DNA of 32,467 bases from Sedimenticola sp. (GTDB taxonomy: Bacteria; Pseudomonadota; Gammaproteobacteria; Chromatiales; Chromatiaceae): the NCBI GenBank assembly GCA_026196795.1, contig JAPHUE010000052.1:1-32467 (forward strand). Direction: 5' to 3'. Positions 19,703-27,667 of this stretch are shown one piece after another (position 1 is the first letter of the stretch; every line of letters begins with the position of its first letter). Under the pieces are notes generated by a model. It searched no databases, was not told the DNA's origin, and saw only the letters and a program-made list of their open reading frames with translations. A program made the position numbers and the translations under genes.

Positions 19703-20224
19703 TTAGCAGGCCAGCGTGCCATGCTCCCTGTCGGCAAAGAAGCCCTGAGGGTCCTCCAGCATCTGGATTGAGTCCTGAATGGCCTTCAGGTGATGAAACT
19801 CTTCATGGGCCAGCTGGGTATAGAAGTTTTTCTCAAATAGGTCAGAAACGTCTTCAGCGCGTTTGGCGTAAAAACTCTCACCGTTCTTCTCGAACTTGGC
19901 GGCTTGTCTTAGTGCCTCAATATCGTCGGTATTCACTGTTTTCTGCTGCTTGAGTTCAATCATGGCGTCAGAGAATATGGTTTTGAAAATCACTTCGTTG
20001 TCATCTTCGACGGGTGGACTGTCAGGCCAATTACCTGACTGCTCAAGGCTATGATAAATCTCACGAATACGTCGCATGTGTCCTTCCTCAGACTTGCGCA
20101 AGTATTCAAACATATTACGGCCAATTTCACTGGTCGCCTTGTCGCGGGAGGTTTCATAGAATGCCATGCCCTCTTTTTCTAACTGCATGGCTTTTTTGAG
20201 TGCACTGAGACGTACATCTAACAT
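19703..20224 (-). CDS. Ferritin-like/rubrerythrin-family di-iron protein
   Basis: KKAMQLEKEGMAFYETS...SEEGHMRRIREIYHSLE and AAKFEKNGESFYAKRAEDVSD...AHEEFHHLKAIQDSI: two E...ExxH-type helical pairs. Confidence 0.82.
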   Translation of the reverse strand: MLDVRLSALKKAMQLEKEGMAFYETSRDKATSEIGRNMFEYLRKSEEGHMRRIREIYHSLEQSGNWPDSPPVEDDNEVIFKTIFSDAMIELKQQKTVNTDDIEALRQAAKFEKNGESFYAKRAEDVSDLFEKNFYTQLAHEEFHHLKAIQDSIQMLEDPQGFFADREHGTLAC

Positions 20225-20323
20225 GGGGCTGACTCCGCGGTGAACAGGCTACAAAGAGATAAACAATGGGATTCATAAGTTTATCTCAAGAATTAGTAAT
20301 ATGTATCATATTTAACACGGTTT

Positions 20324-20380
20324 TAATCAGGTAGGCAAAGGAAATTATCGAGAATACCAGGTAAAAAAACTACCTGATTA
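20324..20380. repeat. 11-bp perfect inverted repeat partly overlapping the short TIR element
   Basis: TAATCAGGTAG (20324-20334) and CTACCTGATTA (20370-20380) are perfect reverse complements. Confidence 0.6.
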
Positions 20381-20491
20381 CCCACTAAACTCAGCTCGAA
20401 AGCAGCGTACAGAAGCATTTTGGATTCAAAAAGTTGCGACTCTTTTCTTTAATTTCTTTGGTGCCATGGCTGAATAGGGTGGGTAATCAGG
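20373..20491. mobile_element. Short MITE/REP-like element (copy A), 119 bp with 13-bp perfect terminal inverted repeats
   Basis: CCTGATTACCCAC (20373-20385) and GTGGGTAATCAGG (20479-20491); imperfect inward extension (…CTCAGC / GGCTGAAT…). Internal CATGGCTGAA and ACAGAAGC segments shared with 29962-30296. Confidence 0.65.
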
Positions 20492-20507
20492 ACAATCCAA
20501 GTCAATG

Positions 20508-20536
20508 GAGCGCCCCGCCTTTTAGGTGAGGCGCTC
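20508..20536 (-). terminator. Hairpin downstream of the DsbA-like gene, possible terminator
   Basis: GAGCGCCCCGCCT-TTT-AGGTGAGGCGCTC, 13-bp near-perfect stem just past the minus-strand stop codon; no clear T-run. Confidence 0.5.
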
Positions 20537-20542
20537 AGTAGC

Positions 20543-21223
20543 CTACTTTTTACCGAGTGCAAGAATGGTTTCCATGAAGTCCGCGGCGAAGTTGTTGTTA
20601 TCCAACTTGGCGAATTCAAGCTGGTATTTTCCATTGATGATCAGTGATGGAACGCCAGTGAGTTCCGCCTGATCGAACAGACGCTTGGAGCGTTCTATCT
20701 GGATAGAGACCTCCTGGCTTTCCATGCTGGTTTGAAGAGCCTCTTTAGTGATGCCGTTCTTACTCATCAGGCTGCTTATTTCATCCAGGGTGGGATAGCG
20801 CTTTTCGGTACGCTTATCAGCATAGAGCTTAAAAACTTGATCAAGATGAGCTTCTTTGGCCCCCAGGGCTTCCATGGCATAGAACAGGCGCGCTTCTATT
20901 TCCCAGCGTTTGTTTGGAGCGGCCGGCATCATAATAAATTCGAAGTCAGGGTTGTTCTGTTTGAATGCCTTGGTTAAGGGTTCAAGGCTGTAGCAATGTG
21001 GACAGCCAAACCAAAAGAATTCGACCACGTAGGGTGTCTTGTTGGTCAGCTCTTCAGACGGTAACGGTGCCTTAAGTACTGTGTATTTACCCTCAGTATT
21101 GTCACTGATTGGCTGGGTCGTTTTACTGAGTTGATCAGTAGGGCTGGGCGGCTGAGTGCTGTTATCGCAACCTGTTAGGAAGATGCTGATGGCCAATGCT
21201 GCGATAAGTAGGCTGTTTTTCAT
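20543..21223 (-). CDS. dsbA: DsbA-like thiol:disulfide interchange lipoprotein
   Basis: ISIFLTGCDNS lipobox; VVEFFWFGCPHCYSLEPL (CPHC active site); LTGVPSLIINGKYQL (cis-Pro loop). Confidence 0.88.
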   Translation of the reverse strand: MKNSLLIAALAISIFLTGCDNSTQPPSPTDQLSKTTQPISDNTEGKYTVLKAPLPSEELTNKTPYVVEFFWFGCPHCYSLEPLTKAFKQNNPDFEFIMMPAAPNKRWEIEARLFYAMEALGAKEAHLDQVFKLYADKRTEKRYPTLDEISSLMSKNGITKEALQTSMESQEVSIQIERSKRLFDQAELTGVPSLIINGKYQLEFAKLDNNNFAADFMETILALGKK

Positions 21224-21262
21224 TATAATTCCGATTGTTAGGCGCTTTATGATAAAAACGGA

Positions 21263-21397
21263 TTACTGAGTATTGTTGATTCATCAGCATAGCTTCAGGT
21301 ACTGATTACTTCAACTGCCTGTCTCATCTGCTGGGTAACGCCAGCTTGATTTGCTACGGCCTTCACGCCGTTGACAGGCATGTGTAATACTCGGTGA
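21263..21397. other. Multi-branch inverted-repeat structure (candidate structured RNA/leader or repeat)
   Basis: Outer TTACTGAGTATT (21263-21274)/AATACTCGGTGA (21386-21397); TGCCTGTC (21316-21323)/GACAGGCA (21373-21380), perfect; enclosing GCTGG-GTAACG-CCAGC (21330-21345) and ACGGC-CTTCAC-GCCGT (21356-21371), both perfect. Confidence 0.5.
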
Positions 21398-21473
21398 CAC
21401 TATTTCCATTTATATTGGGTTATTCGCCCATTTGTGTGACTAAAAAACAGCAACAACTGAGGAGCTTTGGCCT

Positions 21474-23192
21474 TTGAGTTATCGGATTGATAGTCGTGTG
21501 GAGAAACTGGTCCCTCCTAAGATTTTACTCTTGGATTGGCATGCAACGCTGGTTGACTCGCTAGAAGCGATGTATCTGGCGATAGATGACTTACTGCCGC
21601 AGTTCGAAGAGCTTGGGTTGCTGGAACGTCTGGTACCAGAGGAGTTAAGCAAAACTCCGGATGATAGGAAACTGGTTCGTTTTGTTCGCATTTTTCGACG
21701 TTTACACCCAAAAATACGGGCCGAGCGAAGAGTTTCTCGTACCGATATCTTTGATGCCCTTTTTGGCCCGGATCTTGAGGCGATATCGATAGCCCACAAG
21801 GCTTTTAATAACTGCTACCGGGATCATTATGGGGCGGTTTCGCCTTTTGAAGAGGGGATGCGTGAACGTCTGTTGTTGCTACGTAAACTGGGAATTAAGT
21901 TGGGTGTGCCGACAAACAGAAGTCGAGAGTTTTTGGGTCAGGAGATTCGAAGCCTTGAGGGTGGGAGTTGGCTTGACCTGTTTGATACTACGGTATGTGG
22001 TGATGAAGTCCGGCATCATAAACCCGCGCCGGATGTATTAGTCAAGTCTATTGCCAATTTAAAGGCGAGTCCTGGCCCCGATATCTGGTATCTGGGTGAT
22101 AGCCGCACCGATACCATAGCGGCCAAAGAGGCGGGTATAACAAGTATATTTTACAATGGAGCCATGTGGGATTGGGACTGGCTAGAACGCATATTCCCTT
22201 GCAGTGAACAACATCCACACAAACCAGATGCGGTGGTCGATGATCTCGATTCACTGTTGGATCTGATACAGAAGCTCGATGGAAATGAGCGTGCCGATAT
22301 TTGGGCTGAAAGACCCGAACGAACCCCTCCCCGGCGTAAGCCACCTGCCCGTATTGAGCCTGACTGGCATCCTGCGGTAGTTGATCTTACGGCACCGATC
22401 TTTTTGCTTTTTGATTGGCATGCCACGCTAGTGGATACCCTGGACGCGATGTATCACGCGGTTGATGATATGTTGCCGGAGCTTGATGAGTTAGGACTTT
22501 CTGAGCGTCTGGTGGATCCGAGTCAGAGTAAAACAGTTGAAGATGCAAAGCTGGTGGAGCACGTGCGTGATTATCACCAGCTTCACCCCAAGATCAAGGC
22601 AGACAGAAAAATCTCGCGCACAGATATTTTTGAAGTTTTGTTTGGTGCCGATGAAGAGGCCAAACAGATAGCGCATCATGCATTTAACCGTCACTATCGC
22701 AATCACTATGGTGCCGTCTATCCGTTCGAGCCCGGTGTAAAGGATATGCTGATTGGGTTAAGGGCGCTTGATCTTAAGTTGGGCGTATTGACTAATCGTG
22801 ATCGTGAGTTTTTTCAGCATGAACTCGCAGCTGTCGAAGGTACGGGCTGGTCGGAGCTTTTTGATACCACTGTATGTGGTGATGATACGGCGCTAAGAAA
22901 ACCGCATGCTGATCCCATTCTCAAGGCGTTGGATAATTTACATCTGTTAGCGGGGCCGGAGATCTGGTATATCGGTGACAGCACCACGGATACCATCGCG
23001 GCCAAACGGGCCGGTGTAACCAGTGTCTTTTTTAATGGGGCGCAGTGGGATCAGCAGTGGCTGGACAAGATCTTTCCCGGTACTGAAAAACATCCGCATA
23101 AACCGGATGTAGTGGTGAACGACTTTGGTGAGTTCTGGGCTTTGACGTTGGCCTGTCGAGCGGCCAGGCCCAGGAAGGGATGGAGCATTTAA
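21474..23192 (+). CDS. Tandem double-HAD hydrolase (two homologous HAD domains in one chain)
   Basis: Repeated halves: LLLDWHATLVDSLEAMYLAIDDLLP / LLFDWHATLVDTLDAMYHAVDDMLP; RLHPKIRAERRVSRTDIFDALFG / QLHPKIKADRKISRTDIFEVLFG; IWYLGDSRTDTIAAKEAG / IWYIGDSTTDTIAAKRAG. TTG start. Confidence 0.88.
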   Translation: MSYRIDSRVEKLVPPKILLLDWHATLVDSLEAMYLAIDDLLPQFEELGLLERLVPEELSKTPDDRKLVRFVRIFRRLHPKIRAERRVSRTDIFDALFGPDLEAISIAHKAFNNCYRDHYGAVSPFEEGMRERLLLLRKLGIKLGVPTNRSREFLGQEIRSLEGGSWLDLFDTTVCGDEVRHHKPAPDVLVKSIANLKASPGPDIWYLGDSRTDTIAAKEAGITSIFYNGAMWDWDWLERIFPCSEQHPHKPDAVVDDLDSLLDLIQKLDGNERADIWAERPERTPPRRKPPARIEPDWHPAVVDLTAPIFLLFDWHATLVDTLDAMYHAVDDMLPELDELGLSERLVDPSQSKTVEDAKLVEHVRDYHQLHPKIKADRKISRTDIFEVLFGADEEAKQIAHHAFNRHYRNHYGAVYPFEPGVKDMLIGLRALDLKLGVLTNRDREFFQHELAAVEGTGWSELFDTTVCGDDTALRKPHADPILKALDNLHLLAGPEIWYIGDSTTDTIAAKRAGVTSVFFNGAQWDQQWLDKIFPGTEKHPHKPDVVVNDFGEFWALTLACRAARPRKGWSI

Positions 23193-23207
23193 CAGGTTTA
23201 AGTTGTC

Positions 23208-23549
23208 GTGCCGTTGAACATAAATCAATACAGCTGCCCTGATTGTAAGGAGCCGATCGCTTCATGGGTCGTTCGTCGTCCTGAGTTTGTCTGTGACTCA
23301 TGTGGTCAGGGCTTTCTATCCAATTATCGCCGCTCGCTGAAAAGAAGTGCCCTGCTGGGTCTGCTGTTCTGGTTGGGCGGTGTTGGGTTGGCGCTGCTTA
23401 TGGTGGATGCCTGGCAGATGGTGCTGGTTTTTTCAATAGAGTTTGGGGGGGTGTTGGCTTTTCTGCTTGCCTATCTTGTGCATCGCTATTCCATACACAT
23501 TACCATGAAGAGTAAGCATAATAAGGCGGTGCAAGAGGGCGTGGATTGA
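23208..23549 (+). CDS. Small membrane protein with N-terminal zinc-ribbon-like CxxC pair
   Basis: YSCPDCKEPIASWVVRRPEFVCDSCGQGFLSNYRRSLKRS followed by two hydrophobic segments; GTG start. Confidence 0.68.
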   Translation: MPLNINQYSCPDCKEPIASWVVRRPEFVCDSCGQGFLSNYRRSLKRSALLGLLFWLGGVGLALLMVDAWQMVLVFSIEFGGVLAFLLAYLVHRYSIHITMKSKHNKAVQEGVD

Positions 23550-24289
23550 AGCGTTTTAAAAATAATAATCTGCCAATTCGAGTAGTCATCAAGTCTGTCA
23601 TTCTTATCTTCTGTTTTTCCACTACGGTCGTGATGGCCGCGGAATCGGATGCAGTGCGTTCCCCCTGTCCAGGCAGTAAGGTCCACGTTAACTACCGTCA
23701 TCGGCATGATTTTAAACTGGTATGCGAGGCAATTGAGCTGTTAGTTCCAAGAGTTGCACAGTGGCGTATGCAGACCGGGATTACTACAGAAGTGATCATC
23801 AAGGATCAGGTGGATTATAAGAACTTTGAAGATGCGCCTCCAATGCAGGTCTATGGCTTGTACCAGCGTCAGTTTGATCTTATACAATTGATATCCTGGA
23901 ACAGTCCCTCCCTCTATCCGGGGAGTCGGCAAGTGCTGGGGCTGGATGTGGATGAGACGCTTCATCGTTCAGTCATTATTCACGAACTGAGTCACGCTTT
24001 TATCAGGTTGAATGCCCATCATAAACTCTCTTCTGTAGGTCAGGAATTCTGGGCCTATGTGTTGCAACTGGATATGCTTCCAGAAGAATACAGAAACAAA
24101 ATTATGGCTCACTATCCAGGTCGGTTTGAAAGCCGTGAAGAGATTAACTCGATCCAGCATGCCGTGAATCCTTCTGCTTTTGGTGTGCAGGCCTATCGCT
24201 GGTATCAAGAGCAGGGGGATGGATTGATGCAGGAGATTCTTGATGGAGACTTCACTCCGGATCAACTGCTAGACGCTATGGTGCACTAA
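23546..24289 (+). CDS. Exported putative zinc metallopeptidase-like protein
   Basis: Signal peptide-like N-terminus (IRVVIKSVILIFCFSTTVVMAAES); HExxH motif in RSVIIHELSHAFIRLNAH; TTG start overlapping preceding stop. Confidence 0.68.
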   Translation: MKRFKNNNLPIRVVIKSVILIFCFSTTVVMAAESDAVRSPCPGSKVHVNYRHRHDFKLVCEAIELLVPRVAQWRMQTGITTEVIIKDQVDYKNFEDAPPMQVYGLYQRQFDLIQLISWNSPSLYPGSRQVLGLDVDETLHRSVIIHELSHAFIRLNAHHKLSSVGQEFWAYVLQLDMLPEEYRNKIMAHYPGRFESREEINSIQHAVNPSAFGVQAYRWYQEQGDGLMQEILDGDFTPDQLLDAMVH

Positions 24290-24505
24290 CCCACGACTTT
24301 CCTGTATACGACACAACCACACTATTCTTACTGCTTTACTCACTCACACTACTTCCGTCCATTCTTAACAATTGTGTCTCTCTATTTACAAATATTAACA
24401 AACCATTTTACTGGGGATTGTTAGACTGCAGTCAGGGATTGGTCCTGTTGATCGAGTTTTCAGCGATACCAGTTACGTTATTAAATACCACAGGATTGGA
24501 GTGGA

Positions 24506-25609
24506 GTGATGAATAAAACTAGGATTTTTCTGCCTTTAAGCGCCGTGGCACTTGGCTTGACTCTGAGCGGCTGTGCAACGACAAATACAAACCGTGTTGC
24601 TGAGTTGCAGTCTGAGTTGAACCAGACACAGACAGAGCTGATGAAAACTCAGAAAGAAAAAGCTGAGATCAAAACGGCGATGGAGAACCTGTCAGCAGAG
24701 TATGTAAACAAGCAGCCGGCTACCGCAAGTATGGGCTCAGCCAGCTTGCTGCCACCCGATGCTAAACCGGGTCACTGTTATGCGCGAGTTCTCACGCCTG
24801 CCAGTTATCAGACAATGCAGAAACAGGTGATGGTGAATGAACCAACTGAACGGGTCCAGGTTATTCCGGCGCGCTATGAATGGGCTGAGCAAAAGGTACT
24901 GGTAAAGGAAGAGTCCAAGCAGGCTAAACTGATACCAGCTCGCTACGAATGGAGAACAGAAGAGGTGCTGGTCAAAGAGGCATCAGAAGAGTTGATGGAG
25001 ATGCCAGCAACCTACAAGACGGTAACGGAGCAGGTATTGGTTAAACCTGCCTATACCATATGGAAGAAGGGTCGAGGGCCTATCGAGCGTGTTGATAACA
25101 CCACTGGCGAAATTATGTGTCTCGTTGATGTTCCAGCAGAATTTAAAACCGTTTCGCGCCAGGTTCAGGTGACACCTGCCCGCACTACAAAACGTGTTAT
25201 TCCTGCTGAATACAAGACGGTTAAGCGCCGTGTAATGGTTGAAGAGCCCAGAATGGCAACGGTTACTATTCCAGCTGAATATCAAGTTGTTAAGGTGAAA
25301 CGACTGGTCTCTGCAGCACAGGAAAAACGTCATGCGATACCCGCAGTCTACTCAACTGTAACTGAGCAGACCAAAGTATCCGATAGCAGCATGGAGTGGC
25401 GTTCAATTCTTTGTGAAACTAACACCACCCCTGGTGTTGTAAGACGTATTCAGGCCGCACTGGAGCAGAAAGGGTACAGCCCAGGCCGGATTGATGGTGT
25501 GATTGGTCAGGAAACAATGTCAGCAATGAAAAAGTATCAGCGTGATAGTCGTTTGTCGGAAGGTCAGTTGACCATTAAGACATTGGACTCTCTGGGTGTG
25601 AAGCTCTAA
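24506..25609 (+). CDS. Lipoprotein with repeated PAxY motifs and C-terminal peptidoglycan-binding domain (PG_binding_1-like)
   Basis: LTLSGCATT lipobox; eight PA.Y/F repeats (TPASY, IPARY x2, MPATY, VPAEF, IPAEY x2, IPAVY); C-terminal VRRIQAALEQKGYSPGRIDGVIGQETMSAMKKYQ. Confidence 0.85.
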   Translation: MMNKTRIFLPLSAVALGLTLSGCATTNTNRVAELQSELNQTQTELMKTQKEKAEIKTAMENLSAEYVNKQPATASMGSASLLPPDAKPGHCYARVLTPASYQTMQKQVMVNEPTERVQVIPARYEWAEQKVLVKEESKQAKLIPARYEWRTEEVLVKEASEELMEMPATYKTVTEQVLVKPAYTIWKKGRGPIERVDNTTGEIMCLVDVPAEFKTVSRQVQVTPARTTKRVIPAEYKTVKRRVMVEEPRMATVTIPAEYQVVKVKRLVSAAQEKRHAIPAVYSTVTEQTKVSDSSMEWRSILCETNTTPGVVRRIQAALEQKGYSPGRIDGVIGQETMSAMKKYQRDSRLSEGQLTIKTLDSLGVKL

Positions 25610-25640
25610 TAACACTCGACACTGACACAGCAAGATAAAA

Positions 25641-25676
25641 GCCGATGCATCCTTTTGGGTGCATCGGTTTTTTTAA
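25641..25676 (+). terminator. Rho-independent terminator
   Basis: CCGATGCATCC-TTTT-GGGTGCATCGG followed by TTTTTTT. Confidence 0.9.
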
Positions 25677-25684
25677 ATTCAGAG

Positions 25685-25888
25685 TTACTTTCCAACCTTG
25701 CTGAAATCTGTTCCGACTTTCAGCCCAAATGATTGGTCCAGGCCCAATTCATTGATAAGGGCATCTACCGCCTGTTGATCAAAAGTTCGCTGCACGTCAC
25801 CCAGAATCATGCGTACAGCATTTCGGTTATAGCCGCTGCTAAACTGCAGCTGAACCAGAATCAACTCTTTTGCTCTGTCTATGTTCAT
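25685..25888 (-). CDS. Small conserved-looking protein of unknown function
   Basis: 67 aa: MNIDRAKELILVQLQFSSGYNRNAVRMILGDVQRTFDQQAVDALINELGLDQSFGLKVGTDFSKVGK; intergenic position and ordinary amino-acid composition. Confidence 0.6.
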   Translation of the reverse strand: MNIDRAKELILVQLQFSSGYNRNAVRMILGDVQRTFDQQAVDALINELGLDQSFGLKVGTDFSKVGK

Positions 25889-26085
25889 CGGATGCCTTTC
25901 TGGGCGTTACTGAATAAGCCCTATCATACCCTGATGATTAATCAGTCGTCTAAATACCAGTCACTACGTCAGCGTTATGCAATGTTTTTTCTCGGGAGCG
26001 TCATACCCTACATAATATAAGATTTTTATTTCACTATTTACCGCTAGACTTGTCTCTATACTGACCAGACAAAGGATATGCGCTG

Positions 26086-27138
26086 ATGCAGAACACTGAC
26101 GAAATAGAGAAGCTGTATCATCGGATAGTCTCTCTGCATAAGGACATTGATACCCTTCGTCAACCGCTATTGGATATCAAGTCAGTCATAACTGAAATCA
26201 AGAAAATAGTTGATCTACCCGGTACTGTTGCTAAAGACCTTAAAAAACTTCGGACACTGGTCTCGGCACTTAATGAAGTTGTACAACTACTGGAGTGGGT
26301 ACCCGGGCAGTTAGGGACAACCTGCAAAGCCGTACACAGGCTGCTTTCACCCCTGGTTGAACCGGCTACGAAAGGTGTATTAGACGAACTTATCAATACG
26401 ACTGAGCAGATGGATAAGGCCATGACCAAGATAAAACAGTATCTTGAAAAGGTTGAACCCTATATTGATAAGTCACTCAAGGCGATTAATGGCGTGCGGG
26501 ACGAGGTTATAGCGCTAGAACTGAAAATGGCTGAGTTGGTAGAACACTATAAACGGATAGCGCCTTCAGCTGAGACGATCGAGTGTGTGAGGACGATTAA
26601 CCGATATATTGACCAGCTTGAGGGCGTGGTGCTGAAGTTGAAAGCTCAATTTGAGAGCGCTATTCAACCGCTCAGTGCTGTACTGAGTCAGATACGAAAG
26701 GCACTTGATCCGATTGCCGCACTTGCAGAACAAATTACTCATGTACTCAAGCAGATTGATATCAAAGCGATCAATGATCTTATCCGCCAAGTCAATCAAT
26801 ATAAGAAGAAGATTCAGGATTTCAGGAAAAAGGTTGTATCTAAAATAGAAGCGGTTGTTCGAGCGGCCTTTAAAAAGTTTGGTATCGATATTGATGCCAT
26901 AGATAAACTGATCAGCAAGTTAATCAATTCGGCATTGAAACCGCTGCGTCATGTGATAGACGATATAACGGCCAAAGTGACAAATATGCTGAGTCAAATA
27001 TCAACAATGTTAGAGAAGCTGTTACCACTTGATCAACTGAATCAGATTGTATCGGCAGTAGAGTCATTGCGAGATGATCTGCAACGGGAACTTGATCGAA
27101 TCGCCGGCTCAGCCTGTAGGTCAGTCCTAAGAGCCTAG
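26086..27138 (+). CDS. Long amphipathic helical/coiled-coil protein of unknown function
   Basis: 350 aa, heptad-like I/L spacing throughout, few helix breakers, no signal peptide; e.g. VTNMLSQISTMLEKLLPLDQLNQIVSAVESLRDDLQRELDRIAG. Confidence 0.72.
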   Translation: MQNTDEIEKLYHRIVSLHKDIDTLRQPLLDIKSVITEIKKIVDLPGTVAKDLKKLRTLVSALNEVVQLLEWVPGQLGTTCKAVHRLLSPLVEPATKGVLDELINTTEQMDKAMTKIKQYLEKVEPYIDKSLKAINGVRDEVIALELKMAELVEHYKRIAPSAETIECVRTINRYIDQLEGVVLKLKAQFESAIQPLSAVLSQIRKALDPIAALAEQITHVLKQIDIKAINDLIRQVNQYKKKIQDFRKKVVSKIEAVVRAAFKKFGIDIDAIDKLISKLINSALKPLRHVIDDITAKVTNMLSQISTMLEKLLPLDQLNQIVSAVESLRDDLQRELDRIAGSACRSVLRA

Positions 27139-27160
27139 TGTTTTAGTTGTCCTTATTGAA

Positions 27161-27247
27161 ATGAAGGGCGCTGAAATGACCTGCCAATCCAGTGATATGA
27201 CACTTAAAGATTATTTGAAGAAGCGCGAAAAGGGCAGCAGCTTTTAG
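27161..27247 (+). CDS. Possible 28-aa microORF
   Basis: ATG..TAG translating MKGAEMTCQSSDMTLKDYLKKREKGSSF; between the coiled-coil gene and the lysine-rich gene; not in the ORF track. Confidence 0.2.
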   Translation: MKGAEMTCQSSDMTLKDYLKKREKGSSF

Positions 27248-27419
27248 TCGATAATCAGATGAGTGGCTTCGACTAGTGCAGGATAGTTGCTCTGGGTCAG
27301 GTAAAAGTGCGACACGCTTTAAATATGCTGGAAAGCGGTATAAAGTCAGAAGTGAACCTGTAATAGTTATTTAGCACAGGCGATGATGATAATAACCAAC
27401 TACCAATGGGATGTTAATA

Positions 27420-27605
27420 ATGGGAAAAAAGAAAAGCGATAAGAAGAGTGATAAGAAGGCTGACGAGCTAAAGAAAAAATTAAAGGCCAAGACGAAAAAA
27501 CGCAAGGCCAAGAAAAAAGCCAAGAAAAAGGCTGAGAAGAAGGCGAAAGCCAAGAGCAAAAAGAAATCAAAAAAGAAAAAATCCAAGAAATCTAAAAAGA
27601 AATAA
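27420..27605 (+). CDS. Extremely lysine-rich 61-aa basic protein (histone-H1-tail-like)
   Basis: MGKKKSDKKSDKKADELKKKLKAKTKKRKAKKKAKKKAEKKAKAKSKKKSKKKKSKKSKKK: 37 of 61 residues Lys; mixed AAA/AAG codons; terminator follows. Track start 27411; 27420 also plausible. Confidence 0.65.
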   Translation: MGKKKSDKKSDKKADELKKKLKAKTKKRKAKKKAKKKAEKKAKAKSKKKSKKKKSKKSKKK

Positions 27606-27631
27606 ATTAGTGCCCCCTGACTCGTTGAGTA

Positions 27632-27657
27632 ACACCCGCTTCTGCGGGTGTTTTTAA
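27632..27657 (+). terminator. Rho-independent terminator
   Basis: AACACCCGC-TTCT-GCGGGTGTTTTT, 27 nt downstream of the lysine-rich ORF. Confidence 0.9.
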
Positions 27658-27667
27658 TTGTGGAGTT

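Noticed and set aside
22048-22706. Several minus-strand ORFs across the double-HAD gene
   Set aside because: Antisense to a strongly supported CDS with clear motifs; no plausible protein features.
24706-25390. Repeated protein motifs considered as DNA repeat or CRISPR-like array
   Set aside because: Repeats are in protein sequence with diverged DNA and no constant spacer structure; explained by the lipoprotein CDS.
27371-27586. Minus-strand ORF, Phe-rich 71 aa
   Set aside because: Antisense shadow of the lysine-rich gene (AAA/AAG read as TTT/CTT); composition is an artefact.
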